Position numbers and translations under genes: made by a program. This document shows positions 34,454 through 42,928 of a DNA stretch of 64,000 nucleotides, in pieces (the first letter of the stretch is position 1; every line of letters begins with the position of its first letter). Source of the stretch: Nocardioides speluncae (GTDB taxonomy: Bacteria; Actinomycetota; Actinomycetes; Propionibacteriales; Nocardioidaceae); NCBI RefSeq assembly GCF_003121585.1, contig NZ_QEOO01000005.1, forward strand, positions 89,806-153,805, in the 5' to 3' direction. Under the pieces are notes generated by a model that worked only from the letters and a program-made list of their open reading frames with translations, was not told the origin of the DNA and ran no database searches.

Positions 34454-36577
34454 TCACCAGTTCTCCGCGCCCGCCCGCTGCAGCTTGTGCCAGCGCAGCC
34501 GGATCCCGTAGAACGCGCTGGCGACCGACTCGATCACCACGAGATACATCACCTGCCGGTAGACCACCTGCTGCAGCGGCAGCACCCACAGCGCCCGCAG
34601 CCGCTCGCCGTCCAGCCGGAACGCGTAGGCGGCACCGATGAACTGCACGGCCAGGAACGCCAGCCAGGTCAGCCCGATCACCCGCCAGTCCTCGGTGAAC
34701 AGGCCGTACACCGCGGCGACGTCGATCACCGGCGCGAGCAGCGGCAGCAGCACCTGGAACAGGAACAGGTAGCTCAGGCCACGCCGACCAAGCTTGCCGG
34801 CCGCACCTCGGGAGAGGACCGCACCGCGGTGCTTCCACATCGACTGGAGGGTGCCGTAGCACCAGCGGTACCGCTGCCGCCACAGCTGGCCGAGGGTGGC
34901 CGGCGCCTCGGTCCAGGCCAGCGCCGTGGGTGCGTACACCACCCGCCAGCCGGCCCGGCAGATCGCCATCGTCAGGTCGGTGTCCTCGGCGAGGGTGTCG
35001 TCGCTGACGCCGCCGACGTCGGCCAGCGCCCGGCGTCGGAACGCCCCGATCGCGCCCGGGACCGTCGGCATGCAGTGCAGCACGTCGAACATCCGGCGGT
35101 CCAGGTTGAACCCGATCACGTACTCGACGTGCTGCCAGCGCCCGAGCAGCCCGCGCCGGTTGCCGACCTTGGTGTTGCCCGACACCGCACCGACCCGCTC
35201 GTCCTCGAGAGCGGAGACCAGCGCCCGCAAGGTGTCCCGCTCGAAGACCGTGTCGCCGTCGACGAGCACCAGCACGTCGTAGCTGGCCGCGGCGATCCCG
35301 GTGTTGAGGGCCGAGGGCTTGCCGCCGTTCACCTGGGTGATCACCCGGACCCCGGCGATCCCGAGCGACCGGGCGATCTCCGCGGTGTCGTCGGTCGAGC
35401 CGTCGTCGACGACCACGATCTCGAAGGCCGGGTAGTCGCACGCGGCCAGCGACCGCACGCAGGCCGCGATGCCGGCGGCCTCGTTGTACGCCGGCACCAC
35501 CACAGTCACCCCGGGCAGCGACGCGTCGTCCGGCGGTACGGCGGAGCGCGCGGCGCGGCGGGTGCCCCGGTCGTGGCGCCGTGCCAGCAGCAGGAGCACC
35601 AGCACCCGCAGCACCGCCAGCGCCCCCGCCGCTATGAACAGCACGTTCAGCCCGGTGACCAGCCAGTCCGACAGTTGCACGGTGGCGAGCGTGACCTGGC
35701 CACGCAACCGCTGGCCGGTCGACGCCTCGAGCCGCTGCGGCGGGACGTCCATCGCCTCGGACACGGTCGCGAAGGTGTACCCGCGGGCGAGCATGTCGGG
35801 GATGTAAGTGTCGAGCGCGGCGACGGTCTGGTCCCGGTCGCCGCCGGCGTCGTGCAGCATCACCACCGCACCGTCGGAGCCTTCCGGAGTGGCCGCCGCG
35901 GCGATCGCCTTCGGTCCTGGGCGCGCCCAGTCCCGCGTGTCCAGGTCGGTCAGCACCAGCCGGTAGTTCCCGACCCGGGTCATCGCCCGCCAGAGGTCGT
36001 CGGTCAGCACCGACGGGTGCGACGAGAACGGCGGCCGGATCAGGTCGCTGACCTCGCCCGTGGCGGCTGCGATGGCGAGCTGGGTCTGCTCGATCTCCAG
36101 CTCGGTCCGCCAGGCCGGCGTGGCGGCCAGGTCCGGGTGGGTGAAGGTGTGTACGCCGATCTCGTGGCCGCCGTCGGCCATCCGCCGCAGCAGTCCGCTA
36201 CGACCGGCCACGGCGTTCCCGATCACGAAGAAGGTGCCGGGCACCTGGTAGCGGTCCAGGACGTCGAGGATCCGTCCGGTCTCCGGTCCGGGGCCGTCGT
36301 CGAAGGTCAGCACGATCGTCTTGGGCGGCACCCGCAGCCCGGGCGCGCCCGGATCGGTGAGGTCGATGATCGGGCCACCGCTGAGGACAGCGGCCGGCAC
36401 CTCGTCGCTGCCGCCGGTGCTCACCGACCGTTTCGGGCCCTCGCCGTCCTGGCCGTCGAGGATCGCGGCCACCAGCAGCAGAACCGCGACCACGGCGAGA
36501 AACTGGCCGAGCAGGAACCAGTGAGACCGCGGCTGGCGCCTACTGTCAGGGGCCGCCGCACGTCTGGCGCGGCTCAC
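34454..36577 (-). CDS. Polysaccharide deacetylase-glycosyltransferase 2 fusion, membrane protein
   Basis: 707 residues. Membrane segment (about 20-42), a CE4/NodB deacetylase domain (about 80-275: TIVLTFDDGPGPETGRILDV, GTFFVIGNAVAG, HEIGVHTFTHPDL), a second transmembrane region, then a processive GT2 synthase (about 350-600: VVVPAYNEAAGIAACVRSLA, VLVDGDTVFERD, TLAEDTDLTMAICRAGW, QRYRWCYGTLQSM) and C-terminal membrane helices. It would make and N-deacetylate an exported aminosugar polymer; the two activities face opposite sides of the membrane. ATG overlaps the stop of the upstream gene. Confidence 0.92.
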   Translation of the reverse strand: MSRARRAAAPDSRRQPRSHWFLLGQFLAVVAVLLLVAAILDGQDGEGPKRSVSTGGSDEVPAAVLSGGPIIDLTDPGAPGLRVPPKTIVLTFDDGPGPETGRILDVLDRYQVPGTFFVIGNAVAGRSGLLRRMADGGHEIGVHTFTHPDLAATPAWRTELEIEQTQLAIAAATGEVSDLIRPPFSSHPSVLTDDLWRAMTRVGNYRLVLTDLDTRDWARPGPKAIAAAATPEGSDGAVVMLHDAGGDRDQTVAALDTYIPDMLARGYTFATVSEAMDVPPQRLEASTGQRLRGQVTLATVQLSDWLVTGLNVLFIAAGALAVLRVLVLLLLARRHDRGTRRAARSAVPPDDASLPGVTVVVPAYNEAAGIAACVRSLAACDYPAFEIVVVDDGSTDDTAEIARSLGIAGVRVITQVNGGKPSALNTGIAAASYDVLVLVDGDTVFERDTLRALVSALEDERVGAVSGNTKVGNRRGLLGRWQHVEYVIGFNLDRRMFDVLHCMPTVPGAIGAFRRRALADVGGVSDDTLAEDTDLTMAICRAGWRVVYAPTALAWTEAPATLGQLWRQRYRWCYGTLQSMWKHRGAVLSRGAAGKLGRRGLSYLFLFQVLLPLLAPVIDVAAVYGLFTEDWRVIGLTWLAFLAVQFIGAAYAFRLDGERLRALWVLPLQQVVYRQVMYLVVIESVASAFYGIRLRWHKLQRAGAENW

Positions 36578-37104
36578 GGATTCCTGGTCTGCCCCGGCGG
36601 CGTCGGCTTGTCGCCGGGCGCCTTGGTCTGGCCGGGTGCGGTGGTCGGCGCGTGCGTGTTCGGCGATCGCGTCTGACCCGGCGCCGTCGCCGAGGGCGCC
36701 TCACTCGGCGCGGGCGACTGGCCCGGCGAGGTGGGTGCGTTACCGGGCGAGGTCGGCGAACTGCCGGGGCTCGACGGCGAGGCGCTGTCGCTGGGCAGAC
36801 CGGGATCCGACGGGTCGTCGGAGTCGGGAGACTCCCCCGGGCTGCCGTCGGGCTGCTCGTCCGACGCCTCGCTCTGGGTGACCGGCCGCGGCCGCGGCGC
36901 CGGGTTGCCGAACTGCTCGGTGAGTGGCTTGGTGATCGGCTTGACGACGCCGGGCAGCGTGACGTCGGTGGCGACGCTGACGACGATCAGGCCGAGGCAG
37001 CCCAGGACAGCCACGGCCAGCAGCGCCATCACCACGCGGATTCCGCGGACCCGCCGGCCTGACGGGTCGACGAAGACCGGGCTGTCCGCCTCGTTGTCGT
37101 GCAT
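36574..37104 (-). CDS. Single-pass membrane protein with Pro/Ser/Thr-rich tail
   Basis: 176 residues. Cytoplasmic N-terminus (MHDNEADSPVFVDPSGRRVR), one transmembrane helix (VVMALLAVAVLGCLGLIVVS), then about 120 residues of outer Pro/Ser/Thr/Asp/Gly-rich sequence with repeats of SPGxSP and a tail of TAPGQT-like units. Its stop overlaps the start of the deacetylase-synthase gene, so it is probably an accessory or anchoring partner for that polymer system. The family is not recognised. Confidence 0.75.
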   Translation of the reverse strand: MHDNEADSPVFVDPSGRRVRGIRVVMALLAVAVLGCLGLIVVSVATDVTLPGVVKPITKPLTEQFGNPAPRPRPVTQSEASDEQPDGSPGESPDSDDPSDPGLPSDSASPSSPGSSPTSPGNAPTSPGQSPAPSEAPSATAPGQTRSPNTHAPTTAPGQTKAPGDKPTPPGQTRNP

Positions 37105-37176
37105 GCCCCTCGTCCTTCCCGCACCCAGATCCGGAGAGATCTTAGATCAGGTCGGCGGCGATGCCGAGTCCTCAGC

Positions 37177-37932
37177 TCACAGCTTCGCGCTGTCGAGGAG
37201 CACGCCGAGCTCGTCGCGGGTCAGCTCGCGCAGCTCGCCGGTCTTCAGCCCGGCGAGCTTCACCGGGCCGATCACGGTCCGGGTGAGGCGCCGTACCGGA
37301 TGCCCGAGGTGGTCGAGCAGTCTGCGGACGATCCGGTTGCGGCCCTCGTGGATGGTCAGCTCGACGATCGAGCGGCCCTTCGCGCCGCCGTCGCCGGCTG
37401 AGACCAGCCGGGCGCTGTTCACCGCGATCGGGCCGTCGTCCAGAGTGACGCCTTCGCGGAGCCGGTCCAGCGTCGCCTTGGTGACCTCACCGTCAACCTC
37501 GGCGACGTAGGTCTTGTCCAGCTCGTACGACGGGTGCGCGACCCGCTGGGCGAAGTCGCCGTCGTTGGTGAGCAGGATCAGCCCGGAGGTGTCGGTGTCG
37601 AGCCGGCCGACGTGGAAGAGCCGCTCCGGACGGTCCGCGACCAGGTCGCCCAGGGACCGGCGGCCTTCGGGGTCCGACATAGTCGAGACCACTCCCCTGG
37701 GCTTGTTCAGCACCAGGTAGACGTGCGGGCTCACCGGCGGCAGTCGCTTCCCGTCGACGCGGATCACCGCGGTCCGTGGGTCGACCTTGGTGCCGAGCCG
37801 GGTCACGATCTCACCGTCCACCTCGACCAGCCCGTCGAGCATCAGCTCCTCGCACTTGCGTCGGCTGGCGACGCCGGACTGGGCCAGGAGCTTCTGCAGC
37901 CTGACCAGACCGTCGTCGTCGGTGTCGATCAC
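37177..37932 (-). CDS. rluB: Ribosomal large subunit pseudouridine synthase (RluB/RsuA family)
   Basis: 251 residues. S4 RNA-binding domain at the N-terminus (VRLQKLLAQSGVASRRKCEE), catalytic Asp in LFHVGRLDTDTSGLILLTND, and the KTYVAEV, IHEGRNRIVRRLLDHLGHPV motifs. Modifies a uridine of 23S rRNA. GTG start overlaps the scpB stop (GTGA). The scpA-scpB-rluB order is widely conserved in Gram-positives. Confidence 0.95.
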   Translation of the reverse strand: MIDTDDDGLVRLQKLLAQSGVASRRKCEELMLDGLVEVDGEIVTRLGTKVDPRTAVIRVDGKRLPPVSPHVYLVLNKPRGVVSTMSDPEGRRSLGDLVADRPERLFHVGRLDTDTSGLILLTNDGDFAQRVAHPSYELDKTYVAEVDGEVTKATLDRLREGVTLDDGPIAVNSARLVSAGDGGAKGRSIVELTIHEGRNRIVRRLLDHLGHPVRRLTRTVIGPVKLAGLKTGELRELTRDELGVLLDSAKL

Positions 37933-38570
37933 GCGGGCTCGTCTGAGCTGGCCGGCTCCGGAGCCGGCTCGGTCGGTGGCGGCTCCTCGGGGCCGCCGGC
38001 CAGCGCGGCCAGGTCCTCCTCGAGGTCCTCCATCTCCGGGAGGTACGGCGCCAGCTCGGGCAGCTCGTCCAGCGAGCTGATCCCGATCCGCTCCAGGAAG
38101 TAGGCGGTGGTGCGATAGAGGTGGGCGCCGGTCTCGTGGTCCTCGCCGGACTCCTCGACCAGGCCGCGCGCCAGCAGCGTGCGCATCACGCCGTCGACGT
38201 TGACTCCGCGGATCGCGGACACCCGGCCGCGGGACACGGGCTGCTTGTAGGCCACCACGGCCAGGGTCTCGAGCGCCGCCTGGGTGAGCCGGGCCTGCTG
38301 GCCGTCCAGCACGAAGCCCTCGACGACCGCGGCGTACTCCTCGCGGGTGTAGAACCGCCAGCCGCCGCCAACGTTGCGCAGGTCGAAGCCGCGGCCCTGC
38401 TCGGTGTACTCGGCGGCGAGCTCGCGCAGCGCCGTCTCGACCTCCTCGACCGGATAGCCTGCGGCGGACGCGAGCAGCATCCCGTCCAGCGGTTGGTCGG
38501 CGACCATCAAGATCGCCTCCAGTGCCGGCCGCAGCTCGGTCACCGCGACCGCCAGCGTCTCGTCGCTCAC
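37929..38570 (-). CDS. scpB: Segregation and condensation protein B
   Basis: 213 residues with two winged-helix domains: ALEAILMVADQPLDGMLLAS (first) and LTQAALETLAVVAYKQPVSR with RGLVEESGEDHETGAHLYRTT (second). ScpB pairs with ScpA and SMC for chromosome condensation. The C-terminus is acidic, with a Pro-rich end. Start overlaps the scpA stop (ATGA). Confidence 0.95.
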   Translation of the reverse strand: MSDETLAVAVTELRPALEAILMVADQPLDGMLLASAAGYPVEEVETALRELAAEYTEQGRGFDLRNVGGGWRFYTREEYAAVVEGFVLDGQQARLTQAALETLAVVAYKQPVSRGRVSAIRGVNVDGVMRTLLARGLVEESGEDHETGAHLYRTTAYFLERIGISSLDELPELAPYLPEMEDLEEDLAALAGGPEEPPPTEPAPEPASSDEPA

Positions 38571-39490
38571 GCGTTCTCCTCGTTCTCATCGGGTACGGCG
38601 GCCAGCGCCGGCCCGTCGTCCGGCCCGGACTCGTCGCCGTTCGACGGCTCGCCGTCGAACTCGTCGTCGATCTCGATCTCGCCCTCCTCGGCACCGGTCC
38701 AGCGGATGCTCAGCTCGCCCATCGGGGTCACCTGGTCGAAGGCGACCGCACCCTCCCGGAACAGCTCCAGCAGCGACAGGAACCGGGCCACGGTGGTCAT
38801 CAGGTCGGGCGAGTCGCCGCACAGCGACCGGAAGCTCATGGTGCCGCTGCGCCGCAGCCGGTCGACCACGAGCGCGGCCTGCTCGCGGACGCTGACCTTG
38901 TGGGCGTGGATGTGCTGCAGCGACACCTCGGGAATCGGCTTCGGCTCCATCGCCTTGGCCGCCAGCCCGGCGAACTGGTCGAGCCCGATCCCGATCAGCA
39001 CCTCGGGCAGCAGCGACGCGAACCGCTCCTCCAGGCCGACCGCGCGCGGGAACCGCTTCGCCTCGTCGGCGAGCCGACGCTCGAGCACGCCGGCGACCTG
39101 CTTGAACGCCTTGTACTGCAGCAGCCGGGCGAACAGCAGGTCCCGCGCCTCCAGCAGCGCCAGGTCTTCCTCGTCCTCGACGTCGCCCTGCGGCAGCAGC
39201 CGGGCGGCCTTCAGGTCCAGCAGCGTGGACGCGACCAGCAGGAACGACGTGGTCTGCTCCAGGTCCCAGCGGCTGCCGCCGTCCTTGACGTGGGCGATGA
39301 ACTCGTCGGTGACCTTGGACAGCGCGATCTCGGTGATGTCGAGCTTGTGCTTGGCGATCAGGTTGAGCAGCAGGTCGAACGGGCCCTCGAAGTTGTCGAG
39401 GCGGACCTCGAAGGCCGGTGTCTGCTCGGGGTGCTCCCGCGGCCGGTCGGCGGGTTGGCCGACTGCCGTCGTCGTGGTGGCTGGGTTCAC
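38567..39490 (-). CDS. scpA: Segregation and condensation protein A
   Basis: 307-residue kleisin. FEVRLDNFEGPFDLLLNLIA (about 27-46) is the signature N-terminal SMC-binding helix, LSLLELFREGAVAFDQVTPM near 240 belongs to the C-terminal winged helix, and the last 40 residues are acidic. GTG start overlaps the stop of the preceding small gene (GTGA). Confidence 0.95.
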   Translation of the reverse strand: MNPATTTTAVGQPADRPREHPEQTPAFEVRLDNFEGPFDLLLNLIAKHKLDITEIALSKVTDEFIAHVKDGGSRWDLEQTTSFLLVASTLLDLKAARLLPQGDVEDEEDLALLEARDLLFARLLQYKAFKQVAGVLERRLADEAKRFPRAVGLEERFASLLPEVLIGIGLDQFAGLAAKAMEPKPIPEVSLQHIHAHKVSVREQAALVVDRLRRSGTMSFRSLCGDSPDLMTTVARFLSLLELFREGAVAFDQVTPMGELSIRWTGAEEGEIEIDDEFDGEPSNGDESGPDDGPALAAVPDENEENA

Positions 39491-39927
39491 GGTTGGATCA
39501 GTCGCTGGACGAGCACGCTGTCCTCGCCGTTGGCCTCGAAGTCGGCCAGCGTGATCGCCAGCGCCTCGCGGACCAGCCGGCCCCGGTCGACGGCGAGACC
39601 ATGCGTGCTGCGCAGCAACAGGCGGGCATGCTCGATGTCGAGCAGCTCGTCGCTGGTGATGTAGACCGTCATCTTCTCGTCGTGGCGGACCCGGCCGCTC
39701 GGCTTCTTCTCGGCGACGGGCCTGCGCTTGCGGCGTACCGGGGTGGGCTCGGGCAGCTCGTCATCGACCGGCTCCGGGTCCGGTACGACATCGGGCACGG
39801 CCGCGACATGCCGTGCGCGGCGCGCGGCCCGGTGCAGGTCGACAGGATCGGCCGCCGGCTGGGCGCCACCCTCGCCGGTCGACCGGAACAGGTCATCTGC
39901 CGACGGCAGGCTCACCCGTCGAGCCAA
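39487..39927 (-). CDS. Ribbon-helix-helix-like companion of ParA
   Basis: 146 residues. N-terminal half is charged and probably disordered (RRKRRPVAEKKPSGRVRHDE). The C-terminal 55 residues start with a beta strand MTVYITSDELLDIEHARLLL and two helices (GRLVREALAITLADFEANGE), the outline of a ribbon-helix-helix domain. The start overlaps parA by 16 bp and its stop overlaps scpA, so it is translated with both. It may be a DNA-binding partner of this ParA; no ParB gene is adjacent. Confidence 0.7.
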   Translation of the reverse strand: MARRVSLPSADDLFRSTGEGGAQPAADPVDLHRAARRARHVAAVPDVVPDPEPVDDELPEPTPVRRKRRPVAEKKPSGRVRHDEKMTVYITSDELLDIEHARLLLRSTHGLAVDRGRLVREALAITLADFEANGEDSVLVQRLIQP

Positions 39928-40937
39928 CGCGCCAGCACCTCCTTGGCAAGTAGTCGGTACGAGTCGGCACCGGCTGAGCTGGAGGCGTAGGTGGTGATCG
40001 GCTCACCGGCGACGGTCGAGTCGGAGAACTTCACGGTACGCCGGATCACGGTGTGGAAGACGACGTCTCCCCATGCCTGCACCAGCCGCTCCATGACCTC
40101 GCGGCCGTGCAGGGTGCGGCCGTCGTACATGGTGCCGAGGACGCCGTCGATCTCGAGCTTCGGGTTGAGCCGCTCCTGCACCTTGTCGATCGTGGTCTTG
40201 AGCAGCGCAACCCCGCGCAGGGCGAAGTACTCGCACTCCAGCGGCACCAGCACGCCGTCGGACGCCGTCAGCGCGTTGACGGTCAGCAGCCCGAGGGACG
40301 GCTGGCAGTCGATGATGATCACGTCGTACTTGTCCATCGCCGGCTTCAGCACCCGGGTCAGGGTCTGCTCGCGCGCCACCTCGTGCACCAGCTGCACCTC
40401 AGCGGCCGACAGGTCGATGTTGGAGGGCAGCAGGTCCATCCCGGGTACGCCGGACGGCACCACGACCTCCTCAAGGGTGACGTCACGCTCGAGGAGGAGG
40501 TTGTAGATGGTGAACTCCATCTCGTGCGGGTGCAGACCGAGCCCGACCGACAGCGAGCCCTGCGGGTCGAAGTCGACCAGCAGTACCTTGCGTCCGAACT
40601 CGGCCAGCGAGGCGCCGAGGTTGATCGCGGTCGTGGTCTTGCCGACCCCGCCCTTCTGGTTGCACATCGAGACGACGCGAGCCGGACCATGACTGGTCAG
40701 CGGCTTGGGCTCGGGGATGTTCGGCCACGGTCGGCCGGTAGGCCCGATCTCGTTGGTGGCGGACATGATCGCGCCGCGGGCCACGTTCCTCTTGGCGGTC
40801 GCGGGCGGCGGTTCGAACGGGATGGTCTCGGTCATTCGGTCCTCAGTTCCAGCCCGCGACGGGCCGGTCGGTGGTCGGCGCGGCGGCATCTCGGGTGCGG
40901 TGCTCCCGTGTCCACCCGACGGTCCGCCAACGCTCAT
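39912..40937 (-). CDS. parA: ParA-family ATPase (chromosome partitioning type)
   Basis: 341 residues. A 90-residue variable, Pro-rich N-terminus precedes a ParA/MinD-type ATPase: deviant Walker A CNQKGGVGKTTTAINLGASL (about 110-130), VDFDPQGSL, and YDVIIIDCQPSLGLLTVNAL. It is the conserved second ParA found beside scpAB in actinobacteria, distinct from the oriC ParAB pair. ATG 40937 is chosen because GAGGAGCGG lies upstream; ATG codons at 40835 and 40766 are alternatives. First gene of the parA-RHH-scpA-scpB-rluB chain. Confidence 0.93.
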   Translation of the reverse strand: MSVGGPSGGHGSTAPEMPPRRPPTGPSRAGTEDRMTETIPFEPPPATAKRNVARGAIMSATNEIGPTGRPWPNIPEPKPLTSHGPARVVSMCNQKGGVGKTTTAINLGASLAEFGRKVLLVDFDPQGSLSVGLGLHPHEMEFTIYNLLLERDVTLEEVVVPSGVPGMDLLPSNIDLSAAEVQLVHEVAREQTLTRVLKPAMDKYDVIIIDCQPSLGLLTVNALTASDGVLVPLECEYFALRGVALLKTTIDKVQERLNPKLEIDGVLGTMYDGRTLHGREVMERLVQAWGDVVFHTVIRRTVKFSDSTVAGEPITTYASSSAGADSYRLLAKEVLARWLDG

Positions 40938-41080
40938 CTGCCGCTCCTCATTCTTGCCCTCCGAATTGTCGACTTGGGGACAACACGCCATGTCACCTCG
41001 TCAAGTCTCCGCGCGACTCTAGGCCCGCCCTTCGATGCCCACAACATCAACCCCTGTTCTCCCCCGTTCCACCCGAAATC

Positions 41081-41155
41081 TGTGTACGACCTGTGCACGA
41101 GCCCCCGCTCCCATGCACAGGCAACCCCCCGCCTGTGCACAAGACCTGTGGACAG
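41081..41155. other. Cluster of DnaA-box-like sites upstream of parA
   Basis: Five 9-mers close to the actinobacterial DnaA box TTGTCCACA (reverse TGTGGACAA) within 75 bp: TGTGTACGA (41081), TGTGCACGA (41092), TGTGCATGG on the opposite strand (41111-41119), TGTGCACAA (41134) and TGTGGACAG (41147). Two match 8/9, two 7/9, one 6/9. They lie in the 241-bp gap between parA and the DUF6463 gene, where no coding sequence is evident. Regulation or titration of DnaA is inference. Confidence 0.5.
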
Positions 41156-41178
41156 ACAGGGGGTTCGGACAGGGTGGA

Positions 41179-41586
41179 TCAGGCGGTCAGCGCGGGCTCC
41201 CGGTCCGGTCGGCCGGCTCGGCCGTGGCCGACGAGCAGCAGACCGGATGCGATCAGGAGCAGCGGAAGCGGCGACCATCCGAAAGCCACGAACGTGACGA
41301 CCACCCAGGCCGCGATCGCCCAGGCGATGAACGGCGGCGGCGTGATCCCGCGTCGTTCCAGCCACAGCACGGTCACACCGACCAGGAGCAGCGGCGGGCC
41401 GAAGCTGTACAGCGTGTACCAGAACGTGGCGACGGGCTCGCTCCAGGCGCCGAAGTCCTGCCCGCCGGCGCTCCACAGCGACCCGTCGAACCACCGGTTC
41501 GCGTTGTCCGGTGCGGTCTCGATGAGGCTGCCGGTCGTGTGCCCGATCCCGCACAGGGTGATGATCCAGCCCGCCCACTTGATCAT
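41179..41586 (-). CDS. Small membrane protein, DUF6463-like
   Basis: 135 residues with four hydrophobic segments; the N-terminus MIKWAGWIITLCGIGHTTGS and the WYTLYSFGPPLLLVGVTVLW stretch are typical of DUF6463. Function unknown. ATG 41586 overlaps the stop of the DUF2867 gene (ATGA), so they are coupled. Last gene of a unit that also includes the two-component system further upstream. Confidence 0.8.
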   Translation of the reverse strand: MIKWAGWIITLCGIGHTTGSLIETAPDNANRWFDGSLWSAGGQDFGAWSEPVATFWYTLYSFGPPLLLVGVTVLWLERRGITPPPFIAWAIAAWVVVTFVAFGWSPLPLLLIASGLLLVGHGRAGRPDREPALTA

Positions 41587-42200
41587 GACGACGCTCCTGC
41601 CGCGCCTCGGCCGACGTTCGCCCGGTTGCGCCAGGCGCGCTCCCACTGGCGGGTCAGGGCCGGGTACACGATGAGGTACCGGAACGGCGCGATCGCGGCC
41701 ATGTAGAGACTCCCGAGGCGACCGTTGGGCTTGACCAGCACCGCCATTCGGAGCTCGTACTCGCCATTGTCGATCGGCACCCAGCCCAGGTGGCAGATGC
41801 CGTGGACGGTCTTGTTGATGAGCTCCAGCGCGCACTCGTTGGGCAGCTCGTAGACGGGCTCGAGCGGAGTGTTCCCCTCCTCCAGGCGGACCGGAGCCGC
41901 CTGCAGGTCGGCTGGCAGCCGGTCCTTGAGCGGTCGGACGCCGGGTGCTGCCGCTTCACCGTCCTTGTCCCAGCCGAGCAGGGCGCCGAGCTTCCAGCGG
42001 ATCGCGAACAGGAACCGGACCAGCGGACCCGCCTCGTCCGGGCCGCCCCGGCTGTTCAGCGCGTCGAGCATGACCGGGAAGTCGTCGGGTCCGGCACCGG
42101 GCGTGCGGTACCGCCACACGTCCTCGATCCGGAAGTCGGGCACGATCTCGTGGATCCGCCAGGGCTGCTCGGTGTGCGCGGTCGCCGGTAGCTTCGTCAT
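41583..42200 (-). CDS. DUF2867-family protein
   Basis: 205 residues. Begins MTKLPATAHTEQPWRIHEIV; the core LPNECALELINKTVHGICHL followed by YELRMAVLVKPNG is the DUF2867 hallmark, a fold related to lipid-binding SRPBCC-like proteins, and the C-terminus has a hydrophobic segment (YMAAIAPFRYLIVYPAL). ATG 42200. 56 bp after the response regulator gene, so possibly co-regulated with it. Confidence 0.85.
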   Translation of the reverse strand: MTKLPATAHTEQPWRIHEIVPDFRIEDVWRYRTPGAGPDDFPVMLDALNSRGGPDEAGPLVRFLFAIRWKLGALLGWDKDGEAAAPGVRPLKDRLPADLQAAPVRLEEGNTPLEPVYELPNECALELINKTVHGICHLGWVPIDNGEYELRMAVLVKPNGRLGSLYMAAIAPFRYLIVYPALTRQWERAWRNRANVGRGAAGASS

Positions 42201-42256
42201 GCCTCCACGATCGACGGCCGGGAGGCGGCGTACCTCACCCGGAGGTCGCGGCCCTC

Positions 42257-42928
42257 TCATCCTCGAGGATGAGGTCCGACCAGTCCGGTCTCGTAGGCAA
42301 GGACGACTGCCTGGACCCGGTCGCGCAGCCCGAGCTTGGCCAGCACCTGCCCGACGTGGGTCTTCACCGTGGCCTCCGACAGGTGCAGCCGGCCGGCGAT
42401 CTCACGGTTGCTGTCGCCAGTGGCCAGCTCCAGCAGCATCTCGAACTCGCGCGGTGTCAGCGCGGCGCGGATCTCCGCGGCCCGCGCGCTGTCGGCGTAC
42501 GGCGTGGTGGCGACGTGCTCGATCAGCCGGCGGGTGGTCGAGGGCGCGACCACTCCGTGGCCCGCGTGCACGGTGCGGATGGCGTCGACGATCTGCTCGC
42601 TCCGCGCGTCCTTCAGCAAGAATCCGCTCGCCCCGGCCCGCAGCGCCGGCAGCGCGTACTCGTCGAGGTCGAAGGTGGTCAGCGCGATCACCCGGCACCC
42701 CGGCTGCTCGGCGGTGACCACGGCCGTGGCCTGGATACCGTCCATGCGCGGCATCCGCAGGTCCATGAGTACGACGTCGACGCGGCGCGCACGCACCAGG
42801 GCGACCGCCTCGTGGCCGTCGGCCGCCTCCCCCACCAGCTCGAGGTCGGGCTGGCTCTCGACCATCATCCGGAGCGCGGAGCGCATCAGCTCCTGGTCGT
42901 CCACCACCACGACGCGAATCGCACTCAC
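42257..42928 (-). CDS. NarL/LuxR-type response regulator
   Basis: 223 residues. Receiver domain with [20 protein letters not shown] and phospho-acceptor Asp in [15 protein letters not shown] (about D53); output LuxR helix-turn-helix [20 protein letters not shown] and [23 protein letters not shown] overlaps the histidine-kinase stop by 4 bp, giving a standard coupled two-component pair. Confidence 0.94.
   Translation of the reverse strand: MSAIRVVVVDDQELMRSALRMMVESQPDLELVGEAADGHEAVALVRARRVDVVLMDLRMPRMDGIQATAVVTAEQPGCRVIALTTFDLDEYALPALRAGASGFLLKDARSEQIVDAIRTVHAGHGVVAPSTTRRLIEHVATTPYADSARAAEIRAALTPREFEMLLELATGDSNREIAGRLHLSEATVKTHVGQVLAKLGLRDRVQAVVLAYETGLVGPHPRG

Noticed and set aside
34343..36676. 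777-residue plus-strand open frame opposite the deacetylase-synthase gene
   Set aside because: Antisense shadow of a strongly supported gene; no recognisable domain and extreme His/Gln/Arg content.
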